A stretch of DNA of 64,000 nucleotides from Kibdelosporangium philippinense (GTDB taxonomy: Bacteria > Actinomycetota > Actinomycetes > Mycobacteriales > Pseudonocardiaceae), in the NCBI RefSeq assembly GCF_021390435.2, contig NZ_JAJVCN010000001.1, forward strand, positions 1,798,001-1,862,000, in the 5' to 3' direction. Position numbers and translations under genes: made by a program. Below the pieces are notes generated by a model, which was given only the letters and a program-made list of their open reading frames with translations, was not told the origin of the DNA and made no database searches. Each line of letters begins with the position of its first letter. Position 1 is the first letter of the stretch. Of this stretch, positions 7,549 through 15,453 are shown piece after piece.

Positions 7549-8795
7549 ACAGGCTCGAGGACGTCGATCTCGTCAACCTGGACAACTTCATCGACGGTGT
7601 GACGCCGTACCGGATGTTCCACACACTGCGACAGCACGATCCTGTGCACTGGCAGCCCGAACCGGCGCCGAATTCCGGTTTCTGGGCGGTCACAAGGCAT
7701 GCGGATGTCGTCGCGGTCAGCAAGGACACGGACACCTTCACCTCGACCAGATTCACCAACCTGGAAGAGGTCGACGACGACCAGATCGCCATCCGGGCGT
7801 CTCTCCTCGAAACCGACGGCCTGCGCCACCGGGCACTGCGTGGCCTGTTGCAACGCCAGTTCGCCGCGCCCGCGATCAACCAGTACGCGGATTTCCTGCG
7901 TGGTCTGACCGCCCGCACCTTGGACGCGGCCTTGCCGAAGGGGCGCTTTGATTTCGTCGCCGATGTGGCCGCTGACTTCCCGATCAACGTGCTCGCGCGC
8001 CTGCTGGACGTGCCGGACGACGACACCGAGCAGTTGATCGACTGGGGCAACCGGATCATCGGCAACACCGATCCCGACTACGCGGACGTGCTGCTGGACA
8101 GCGAGGACAGCGAGAAGTACCGCGACCTGCCGTTCCGGTCGCCCGCGTCCATCGAGGTCTTCGAGTACGGCAGGGAATTGGCTCGCCAGCGGCGTGGCGG
8201 GGCGGGGACTGACCTGGTCTCCCGGCTCGTGAACGAAACCCCGCGTGACGGCATTCCGCTCTCCGCGCGGGATTTCGACAACTACTTCCTGCTCCTTGTG
8301 GTCGCTGGCAACGAGACGACCAGGCACGCGATCTCGCACGCGATGCTCGCCCTGCTGCAGAACCCGACCCAATTGGAGAAGCTCAGGGACGACCCGTCGC
8401 TGATCGCGGGCGCGGTTGAGGAGTTCCTGCGCTGGGCCTCGCCGATCTATCACTTCCGGCGCACCGCGACCCGTTCCGTCGAACTCGGCGGCAAACAGAT
8501 CAAGGAAGGCGACAAGGTCGTCATGTGGTACGCCTCCGCCAACCGTGACTCCGACGTTTTCGACGACCCCGACACGTTCGACGTGACCAGGGGCCGCAAC
8601 GCGCACGTCACGTTCGGCAAAGGCGGCCCGCACGTCTGCCTCGGCGGGGTGCTGGCTCGTGTCGAAATGCGAATCATGTTCGAGGAACTCGTCCCACGGC
8701 TGGCCGACATCCGGCTGACTGGCGATGTTCCCCGTGTCCGATCGAATTTCGTGAACGGGATCAAGAAACTGCCGGTCGAGGTCACGCTCGCTTAG
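7545..8795 (+). CDS. Cytochrome P450
   Basis: This 416-residue soluble bacterial P450 has an I-helix AGNETTR (acid/alcohol pair replaced by Glu-Thr), an ExxR in EEFLRW, a HFRRTATR segment as in the CYP124/125/142 lineage, and a haem loop FGKGGPHVCLGG with the proximal cysteine. It starts within the stop of the GS-like gene (ATGA), so both are made from one message. No ferredoxin or reductase is adjacent. In mycobacterial secondary-amine degradation a P450 and a GS-like gene also sit together, but family membership with CYP151 is not established. Confidence 0.9.
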   Translation: MNRLEDVDLVNLDNFIDGVTPYRMFHTLRQHDPVHWQPEPAPNSGFWAVTRHADVVAVSKDTDTFTSTRFTNLEEVDDDQIAIRASLLETDGLRHRALRGLLQRQFAAPAINQYADFLRGLTARTLDAALPKGRFDFVADVAADFPINVLARLLDVPDDDTEQLIDWGNRIIGNTDPDYADVLLDSEDSEKYRDLPFRSPASIEVFEYGRELARQRRGGAGTDLVSRLVNETPRDGIPLSARDFDNYFLLLVVAGNETTRHAISHAMLALLQNPTQLEKLRDDPSLIAGAVEEFLRWASPIYHFRRTATRSVELGGKQIKEGDKVVMWYASANRDSDVFDDPDTFDVTRGRNAHVTFGKGGPHVCLGGVLARVEMRIMFEELVPRLADIRLTGDVPRVRSNFVNGIKKLPVEVTLA

Positions 8796-10147
8796 CAGTC
8801 CTTGCTGACACGGGTCCCGTGCACGAGGAACGCGGTGACAGCCTCGTTGCCACAGGCGTTGCCGTTGGCGAAGTACGCGCCATGTCCGCCCGCATTGACC
8901 GACACCAGCGGTGCTGTCAGCGCTTCACGCATCTTCAGGCCCGCGGAGTACGGCGTGGCCGGATCGCGAAGGTTCTGGATCATCAGAACCTTCGGCGAAG
9001 GCTTGACCCTGGTGGCGGGCTCGGCTGGCGGGTACGGCCAGAACGCACACGCCGTGATGTTCTGTGGCATGCCCGCGGTCAACGGGTATTCGAGCCGGTC
9101 GCGGGCCACCGCTTTGGCGTAGGTGCTCACCGATCGCGGCCAGGCGACGTCGTTGCAGCCGGTGGCGATCAGGACCGAGTACGTGTTCTGGTACTGGTCC
9201 GGCGGAGGAACCGGGATGGTCGGCAGCGGATCGCCTGCGCGTGCCGCCCTCATGAACTCGGCCATCAAGGGGAACGTCGTGTCCGCGTACAACGCCTGGA
9301 ACAGGTAGGCCCGGACATCAGGCTGCGTTTCGGCGAGTTCGAGGTAGGTCTGGCGGACCGCCGCGGGCGTGTCGCCGAGGCCGTACGTGTTCGCGCGCTG
9401 CGCGGCCCATGCGGCGAAGTCAGGGAAACGGTCCTCCGCGCCGATCGCGAAGTTGTTCACCCAGCCGTAGGCGACGCGACGCGGGTCAGGGTCGTCGCTG
9501 CTGTCCAACACAACGCGGTCCACTCGGTCAGGGAACATCGTCGAGTAGACGGCGCCGACGTATGTGCCATAGGAGACGCCCCAGTACGAGAGCTTCCGTT
9601 CGCCAAGGGCCCTACGGATCTGGTCGATGTCCCTGGCCTCGTTGCGGGTCGTTATGTGCCGGACCAGCGGGTCGCGTGTGCACGCCTTGGCGACGCGCTC
9701 GGCGCGGGCGATGTTGGCCGTGATGTCACCACCGGGCCCTGGCCACGCTTGGAAGTTACGCGGATGGGCGTCGTCGCCGGTCAAGCCACAGGTGATGGGC
9801 GTGCTCTGACCGACGCCACGTGGATCGAATCCCACGAGGTCGTAGCGGTCCAGCACTTCACGCGGTAGCCGCATGCCGTGGGTGAGTGGCCGATAGAGCC
9901 CTGAATTGCCGGGACCACCCGGGATCAGCAGCAACACGCCACGACGGGTCTCGGGCTTCGCCGTTCGAATCCGGGAGATCGCCAGCCTGATCCGGCCGTC
10001 ACCTCGGTAGTCCAAGGGGACCTCGATGGTCGCGCATTCTTGGCGTTGGTCACCTGCGCACGGCGCCCAGTCCGGCCCGTTGTCCGCCATCGCGGGCGTC
10101 GCTGACACGCAGCCGACCAGCAGGGTGATCGATAAGAGTCTTCGCAT
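8792..10147 (-). CDS. Secreted alpha/beta-hydrolase, tripeptidyl aminopeptidase type
   Basis: I use ATG 10147, which gives a signal peptide (MRRLLSITLLVGCVSATPAMA); the frame continues upstream without one. The 451-residue protein has the nucleophile elbow GVSYGTY, an LDSSDDPDP acidic segment, a TAP-like C-terminal domain and a late GGHGAY with the catalytic histidine, ending in paired cysteines. Relatives (SlpD/SlpE, Tap) remove tripeptides from N-termini outside the cell. Its stop (TAA) overlaps the P450 stop (TAG) by 3 nt in convergent orientation. Confidence 0.85.
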   Translation of the reverse strand: MRRLLSITLLVGCVSATPAMADNGPDWAPCAGDQRQECATIEVPLDYRGDGRIRLAISRIRTAKPETRRGVLLLIPGGPGNSGLYRPLTHGMRLPREVLDRYDLVGFDPRGVGQSTPITCGLTGDDAHPRNFQAWPGPGGDITANIARAERVAKACTRDPLVRHITTRNEARDIDQIRRALGERKLSYWGVSYGTYVGAVYSTMFPDRVDRVVLDSSDDPDPRRVAYGWVNNFAIGAEDRFPDFAAWAAQRANTYGLGDTPAAVRQTYLELAETQPDVRAYLFQALYADTTFPLMAEFMRAARAGDPLPTIPVPPPDQYQNTYSVLIATGCNDVAWPRSVSTYAKAVARDRLEYPLTAGMPQNITACAFWPYPPAEPATRVKPSPKVLMIQNLRDPATPYSAGLKMREALTAPLVSVNAGGHGAYFANGNACGNEAVTAFLVHGTRVSKDC

Positions 10148-10241
10148 GTGTTCAGACTGGAGATTCAGCCTGCCGTGAACCATCCGGCCCGCCTGACCCA
10201 TGCCGGTAGTGCCACCCCCACGACCATGAGATGCTGCACGC

Positions 10242-10634
10242 GTGAGCAGCTGGACTGAAGTGATCAACTATGTCCGGACCCGCTACGAGGTCCTTGAGGA
10301 GAACGACGACTGGCTGCGGTTTCGCCTGGACACCGACGGTGAACGCAGCCAGCAGGTCTCGGTGCACCACGTACCGGACGCGGACGGCGGCGCCTGGCTG
10401 GAGATCTCCTCGCCAGTCGGCTGGGCGGACAAGATAGACCTGCGAAAACTCCTCGAACTCGCCGGTTCGACGGTAGTCGGCGGGGTTGCGGTCGTCGACG
10501 GCGTCGCGCTGCTCAAGCACACCGTGCCGGTTGAGGACTTGAGCGTGCGTGAGGAGTTCGAGCGCCCGCTGAAGCTCGTAGTCGCCAGGGCGGACAGCTT
10601 TGAGCGAGAGCTCGCAGGGACCGACCACTTCTAA
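10242..10634 (+). CDS. YbjN/type III chaperone-like small protein, function unknown
   Basis: This 130-residue cytoplasmic protein starts with GTG. Its alternating pattern (LRFRLDTDGERSQQVSVHH, WLEISSPVG, a central VVGGVAVVDGVALLKHTVP strand pair and a final LKLVVARADSFEREL helix) resembles the one-helix-plus-sheet fold of YbjN-like proteins. No catalytic motif is visible. It is divergent from the secreted peptidase and followed by a palindromic terminator-like repeat, so it appears to be a single-gene unit. Confidence 0.65.
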   Translation: MSSWTEVINYVRTRYEVLEENDDWLRFRLDTDGERSQQVSVHHVPDADGGAWLEISSPVGWADKIDLRKLLELAGSTVVGGVAVVDGVALLKHTVPVEDLSVREEFERPLKLVVARADSFERELAGTDHF

Positions 10635-10690
10635 GCCAACTCCGCGGCGATGGTCGCCAGCGGCGCGCAGCAGCATTGTGCCTGGTCAGG

Positions 10691-10738
10691 CCTCGTGAGT
10701 GGTTAGCAGTGTTCTAACTCCGCTAACCACTCACGAGG
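10691..10738. repeat. Dispersed palindromic repeat, copy 1 (terminator-like)
   Basis: A 17-bp perfect stem, CCTCGTGAGTGGTTAGC (10691-10707), pairs with 10722-10738. It lies 57 nt after the YbjN-like gene and before the next plus-strand gene. It shares the CTCGTGAGTGGTTA core with copies near 21250, 25790 and 55700, and partly with 32350. Confidence 0.8.
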
Positions 10739-10816
10739 GATGTGCAGGAAATTTCGCATAGGTGTGCTGGAAAAGGTCTGCCGGGGCTGGCGGCCTGCGT
10801 GATCGACTTGCCCACC

Positions 10817-11989
10817 ATGAGTGGATTGCACGTCAGCGACGAGTTCGACACCGTCATCGCGGGGTTGGACGCCGTCAGCCCCATCATCCTTGCCAACGCC
10901 GACACAAACGACGAACAGGCGGGTCTCACCAAGGAAACCATCAAGGCCGTGCACGAGAGCGGCATCTTCAAGGCGAGCATTCCGCACGAGCTCGGCGGAT
11001 ACGAGCTTTCGCCGACCCAGCTGATCGAGCTCATCGCCAAGGTGTCCTATCTGGACGCATCGGTCGGCTGGATCTGCAACGCCATGCAGACGATCACCGG
11101 CAGCACCGCCGCGTTCCTCGGGCAGGAAGGCGTTGAGGAGCTGTATCCGGACGTCGCCAACGACCAGTTCGCGCTGGTGGCAGGGCAAGGAACCCGGTTC
11201 GGCACCGCGACAAGGGCCGAGGGCGGGTTCCTGCTCACCGGCCAGTGGAGCTTCGTGTCCGGGATGGCGTTGGCCAGCCATCTGCTTGCCGTGGCTCCCT
11301 ATGAGCCGACTGGCCAACTGCTTGTGCTCATCTTCCCCAAGAGTGAAGTCACGGTGGTCGACAACTGGGATGTGATGGGGCTGCGTGCCACCGGCAGCAT
11401 CGACTACCACTGCGAGAACCTTTTTGTCCCCGATTCCCGCATCTACGACCTGTCCACGGCCAAGCCACGCATTGGCGGCGCCTTCTACGAGCTCGGGTCA
11501 ACCAACACGACCTCGATCGGCCACGCGGGCTGGGCGCTCGGCGTGGGCACGCGCATGCTCGACGAGATGAAAAAGCTGGCCGAGGTGAAAACCGGCCACC
11601 CTGGTGCCGCGGTCGACACCAGCCAGTTCTACGCCGAGTACGCGCAAGCAGAGGCGAAACTGCGGTCATCGGTGGCGTGGACACGGGAAGTGTGGCAGAG
11701 CAACGAGGCCACAGTGGACAAAGGCGACCCATTGAGCACCGAGCAGCAGACGACGACCAAGCTGATGCAGATCCACGTGACAACCTCAATCCAGGAAGTC
11801 GGCCTGACGGTGTACAAATGGGCAGCGACGGCGGCGTTGCGGCGCGGCGACCTGCAGCGGTTCTTCCGGGACCTGCATGCCGGTACCCAGCACGTCACGT
11901 CGGGACCGGTCGTGTTGCAGAACTGCGGCAAATGGCTTTCCGGCCTCGCCCCGACCGCGCACTGGGAGTTCATGCGACTGCTCGGCTGA
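10817..11989 (+). CDS. Acyl-CoA dehydrogenase-fold flavoprotein (HsaA/group D monooxygenase-like)
   Basis: This protein of about 390 residues has the acyl-CoA dehydrogenase fold: an N-terminal helical domain with SIPHELGGYELSPTQLIEL, a middle beta domain (LTGQWSFVSGMALASHLL, VMGLRATGSIDYHCENLFVP) and a C-terminal helical domain. DGTGSxD-type residues and the lack of the usual catalytic glutamate region suggest the FMNH2-dependent oxygenase branch (HsaA, DszC) rather than a true dehydrogenase. No partner flavin reductase is nearby. ATG 10817 has a weak ribosome site; GTG 10799 is an alternative start. Confidence 0.75.
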   Translation: MSGLHVSDEFDTVIAGLDAVSPIILANADTNDEQAGLTKETIKAVHESGIFKASIPHELGGYELSPTQLIELIAKVSYLDASVGWICNAMQTITGSTAAFLGQEGVEELYPDVANDQFALVAGQGTRFGTATRAEGGFLLTGQWSFVSGMALASHLLAVAPYEPTGQLLVLIFPKSEVTVVDNWDVMGLRATGSIDYHCENLFVPDSRIYDLSTAKPRIGGAFYELGSTNTTSIGHAGWALGVGTRMLDEMKKLAEVKTGHPGAAVDTSQFYAEYAQAEAKLRSSVAWTREVWQSNEATVDKGDPLSTEQQTTTKLMQIHVTTSIQEVGLTVYKWAATAALRRGDLQRFFRDLHAGTQHVTSGPVVLQNCGKWLSGLAPTAHWEFMRLLG

Positions 11990-12058
11990 CGTGCCCCGCG
12001 GGGACAGATCGCCAGGGCAAGACGGGCACAGAAGTGGCAGGCAGCCGGGCTGTGGCGG

Positions 12059-13036
12059 ATGCTCGGAGATGTGCAGGTTCACGAGTACTCCGGGGAGGAG
12101 TTCGAAGACATCGCCAGGGACAGCTTCATGCCGGTGAGCTTCCGGGCGGGTCCAGGCTTTCGCACGGGCCGCGTCGCGGTGCAGGAGATGGGCGAGGCCG
12201 TCACGCTGTCGCGGGGCGACTCGGGTGGACCGCATCGCATGCTTCGGACCGCGAAGTCGCCGGGAGACGACCTGCTGCTGTTCATGGTTCATCTGGACGG
12301 CGAGATCGGCGTGCACCAGAACGACCGCTTCGCCCAACTGGCACCAGGCACAGGAGTGTTGAGCGAGTCGCGTGGCCCGTGGGAGATCGTTGGCTCGACG
12401 CAGAGCACCTGCATGATCCTGACGTTCGCCCGCGAGCTGCTCCCGCTGCGCACGTCGGAGATCACCGACAGTTGCGCGCGCGGCATCGACCCGGCGGCGC
12501 CGGGAATGCAGATGGTGTCCGGCTATCTGGATCGGCTGTTCGGGATGGCTGAGCATCTCACCGCGGAGCAGCGGCTCGACGCAGGCCGGGCCGCGATCGA
12601 CCTGCTGGCCATGGCGCTGCGGGACGTCCAGCCGTCCGTCCCGAGCGGCGATGGTTCGGCGGGCGTGGTGCTGGAGATGATGCGGACGCATGTGCGCGAG
12701 AACCTGGCCGATTCAGGGCTGCGGGTTGAGGAGTTGGCCCGTCGACACCACGTCTCGGTCCGGCATGTGTACAACCTGTTCGAACGGATCGGCACGACGC
12801 CTGGTGCGTATCTGCGTGAGCAGCGGTTGCTCACGGCCCGGGCGATGTTGTCGGATCCTCGTGCTCTGCGGCTCGGGATCTCGGATATCGCCGACGCTGT
12901 TGGGTTTTTCGGCCGCAGGACGTTCGAACTGGCGTTCCGGCGGGAGTTCGGGATGACGCCGGGTGCTTGGCGACGGGAACATCTACCCTCGGATGCATGG
13001 ACCGGGTCGAGACACGCGAACTGTCCTACTTCGTGA
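12059..13036 (+). CDS. AraC-family transcriptional regulator
   Basis: This 325-residue protein has an N-terminal cupin-like AraC-binding domain (about residues 20-190) and a C-terminal double HTH (about 215-315), with DSGLRVEELARRHHVSVRHVYNLF and the second-helix signature ISDIADAVGFFGRRTFELAFRR split by a linker. It lies 69 nt after the flavoprotein gene on the same strand and its 3' end overlaps the LysR gene by 40 nt. The flavoprotein or the SDR are plausible targets, but no operator was recognised. Confidence 0.88.
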   Translation: MLGDVQVHEYSGEEFEDIARDSFMPVSFRAGPGFRTGRVAVQEMGEAVTLSRGDSGGPHRMLRTAKSPGDDLLLFMVHLDGEIGVHQNDRFAQLAPGTGVLSESRGPWEIVGSTQSTCMILTFARELLPLRTSEITDSCARGIDPAAPGMQMVSGYLDRLFGMAEHLTAEQRLDAGRAAIDLLAMALRDVQPSVPSGDGSAGVVLEMMRTHVRENLADSGLRVEELARRHHVSVRHVYNLFERIGTTPGAYLREQRLLTARAMLSDPRALRLGISDIADAVGFFGRRTFELAFRREFGMTPGAWRREHLPSDAWTGSRHANCPTS

Positions 13037-13836
13037 CCCTGGCCGAGGAGTTGCACTTCGGCCGGGCGGCTGACCGGCTCGGGATGGCGCAACCGCCCCT
13101 GTCCCGCGCGATCAGCCGCCTGGAACGCCGGATCGGCGTGCAGCTGTTCGACCGGTCGACCAGAGCCGTCACACTGACCCCGGCAGGCCAGGTCTTCCTG
13201 ACCGAGAGCCGTAAAGCCCTGGCAGCCGTCGACACCGCCGTGCGTCGGGCGCAGCGCGCTGGGCACGTCGACCGGCTCATCCTCGCAACGAGGCCAGGCA
13301 CAGCTTCCGGCCTGTTGCCCGCCATGATCCGCGAATACCGCAAGCAGCCCGGCGCCGCCGAGGTCAAGGTCGTCTTCACCACGGACCAGATCGGCGCGCT
13401 GCGCACCGGCGCCGCGGACATCGGGCTCGCGTGCGGCACGACCGACACCGAGGGCTTCGAGACCATCCTGCTCGCCGAGGAGAAATCCGTCGCGCTGCTC
13501 CCGCCGCACCACAGGCTCGCTGGTCAGGCGGCTGTCACCCTCGAAGACCTTGCCCGCGACCCGGAATTCGTGCACCAGCCGCCGCTGGAAACCCTCGACC
13601 ACATCGTCGAGTCGGTGGCCCTTGGGCGGATCACGGTCGTTGTCGGCGAAGGTGTGACCAATCGACTCGGTCACACCGCTGTGGCCGTGCCGGTTATCGA
13701 CAGCCCGCCGATCTCGGTTTTGCTGGCGTGGCCGCGTGGCATTCCGTTCGAGGCTCGCAACGCCTTTGTGAAAACGGCTCAGAAGCTAGTGACTGCCCCA
13801 CGTAATGGTCTCGGTCACGCCGCCGTCAACGGTTAG
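12997..13836 (+). CDS. LysR-family transcriptional regulator
   Basis: This is a 279-residue LTTR of typical length. The N-terminal winged HTH has LSYFVTLAEELHFGRAADRL, AQPPLSRAISRLERRIG and LFDRSTRAVTLTPAG. The C-terminal part is a co-inducer-binding domain, shorter than average at its end. ATG 12997 starts the homology, giving a 40-nt overlap with the AraC gene. Its end overlaps the convergent SDR gene by 51 nt. LTTRs usually control neighbours, and the SDR is the closest candidate. Confidence 0.9.
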   Translation: MDRVETRELSYFVTLAEELHFGRAADRLGMAQPPLSRAISRLERRIGVQLFDRSTRAVTLTPAGQVFLTESRKALAAVDTAVRRAQRAGHVDRLILATRPGTASGLLPAMIREYRKQPGAAEVKVVFTTDQIGALRTGAADIGLACGTTDTEGFETILLAEEKSVALLPPHHRLAGQAAVTLEDLARDPEFVHQPPLETLDHIVESVALGRITVVVGEGVTNRLGHTAVAVPVIDSPPISVLLAWPRGIPFEARNAFVKTAQKLVTAPRNGLGHAAVNG

Positions 13837-14558
13837 TTCGGTGCCGGTGATGTAGCTGCTCTCCGAGGATGCCAGGAAAAGCGCGGCCGAGGCTTGTTCT
13901 TCTGGCTGGGCCATTCGCCGGAGACTGGCATTGGACGTTTGCTTGGCCTTCCACTCTTGAACAGCGTCCTCGCTGTCGATGCCGTTCTGCTTGAGCACCG
14001 CGTCCATCGCGGGTGTGTCGGTGCTGCCGGGCGCGAGGGCGTTCACCCTGATGTGCCGGTCCTTGAGCTCGTTCGCCCAGGTCCTGGCAAAGCTCCGGAC
14101 GGCGGCCTTCGACGCGGCGTAGGTCCCGAGTCCTTCCTGGCCGCCGCGGCCGGCCATCGAGGTCACCAGGACGATCGAGGCGTGGTCGGCGAGCTTCGGC
14201 AGGGCTTTCCTGACCGTGTACACCGTGCCTTTCACGTTGATGTCGAAGATCCGCTGGTAATGTTCGTCGGTGACGTCTTCGAGCCGGACGAATTCCCCGA
14301 AACCGACGTTCGCGACCACGACGTCGATATTCCCGTCGACGGCTGCGTACAGCCGGTCCATGTCCTCGGAACTCGTCGCGTCGGCCTGGACACCGATCGC
14401 GCCGTGACCGACCTTCGCGACAGCCGAATCCAATTCCTGCTTACGCCGGCCGGTCATATACACGCGGGCACCTTCGTCAGCGAATCGCTGCGCGATCGCC
14501 AATCCGATTTCGTCGCTCGCGCCGGTGACTATCGCGACTTGTTGTCTAGCTGACCCAT
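13786..14558 (-). pseudogene. Short-chain dehydrogenase/reductase with apparent 1-nt deletion near its start
   Basis: The frame encodes a full SDR: VAIVTGASDEIG for the NAD(P) glycine motif, a VANVG segment, the Ser of VLVTSMAGR and the YAASK Tyr-Lys pair, with WGSH at the C-terminus. The natural start, ATG 14558, reads MGQLDNK and then enters a stop after two more codons. Adding one G after AAG at 14538 would give MGQLDNKVAIVTG, a textbook SDR opening. Translation could instead use TTG at 14565 in the main frame, though no ribosome site is evident. It is either a young pseudogene, a sequencing error, or a TTG-started gene. Confidence 0.7.
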
Positions 14559-14600
14559 GCCTCAATTCAGCGCCAGGTTTCAGCCGGGTGCAATGACGAT

Positions 14601-15359
14601 TCAGGTATGGGGTGATGACTCCGAAGGTATCGGTCGCCGGACCCGCTCGGACGCGATCAACTCGACGATCACGAGCACGCCGACCGCCTCGACGAGCAGC
14701 AGGCTGATCAGGACGACCAGTTGCGTCGCACCGGCTTGCATCGGCGATGCGCCACCGAGCAGGACGCCGACGAACGCGCCAGGCAACGTCACCAGGCCGA
14801 CGGTTCTGGTCTGGTCCAGCGCTGGAACAAGCGCTTGCCCGGCCGTTGGGCGGCAGATCAGCAAGGCGGCGTCGCGAGGCATGAAACCCAACGCCAGCGC
14901 GGCTTCGTACTCGCCTCGGCGGGTTTTCAGCTCGTCGAGTGCACGGCGTCCGGCGAGCGTTGTGGCTGTCATGGCGCCGCCGATGAGAATCCCGGCGATT
15001 GGCACGACGGCAATCGGCGTCGCCGGGACCAAGCCGGACAGGACCAGCGCGGCCAACGGCGGTGCGACTCCGGCCGCGATCGCCGCGGCGGCCCAGATTG
15101 CGTCCGACCAGTCGCCGAAGCGTCGTCCGGAAGTGATGGCCGCGACCGTGAACATCATCAGCACGAAAGCGGCGGTCAGCCAACCCGAGTGCAGGACGGC
15201 GGTGATCAGCAGTGACACCGCCGCGAGTTGGACCGTCGCCCGGACAGCGGCCGTGAGAATGGCGTGCCACGCGCCGAGCCGCCCCAGCCAGACGAGCGCT
15301 GCCGCCGCGGCGGCGAACACCGTGAGCACGACTGCCAGTGATGGGCCGAGTTGGATCAC
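14601..15359 (-). CDS. FetB/UPF0014-family membrane permease
   Basis: This protein of about 252 residues has six to seven hydrophobic segments. The family pattern is visible in ILTAAVRATVQLAAVS, the central RRGEYEAALALGF and LPGAFVGVLLGGASP segments and the closing LLLVEAVGVLVIVELI. FetB partners the ATPase FetA in E. coli iron export, but no fetA-like ATPase is adjacent here. GTG 15359 starts at the conserved part; ATG 15392 is an alternative. It is divergent from the GH31 gene and lies about 40 nt upstream of the SDR on the same strand. Confidence 0.82.
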   Translation of the reverse strand: MIQLGPSLAVVLTVFAAAAAALVWLGRLGAWHAILTAAVRATVQLAAVSLLITAVLHSGWLTAAFVLMMFTVAAITSGRRFGDWSDAIWAAAAIAAGVAPPLAALVLSGLVPATPIAVVPIAGILIGGAMTATTLAGRRALDELKTRRGEYEAALALGFMPRDAALLICRPTAGQALVPALDQTRTVGLVTLPGAFVGVLLGGASPMQAGATQLVVLISLLLVEAVGVLVIVELIASERVRRPIPSESSPHT

Positions 15360-15453
15360 GTGGCCAGCGTATGGGCTTCCGCCAACAGACATCGGATGGG
15401 TAGGCTGCGTATCAGCACTGACTCCGCCGCACGGAGTTGCGAGGAGAGAACGC

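Noticed and set aside
13786..15270. 494-codon minus-strand frame suggesting an SDR fused to an N-terminal extension
   Set aside because: The extension is an out-of-frame reading of the FetB-like gene; only the SDR part is real.
14557..15453. 299-codon N-terminal extension of the GH31 frame
   Set aside because: It is antisense to the FetB-like permease, lacks GH31 similarity, and the GTG at 15454 has a ribosome site and signal peptide.
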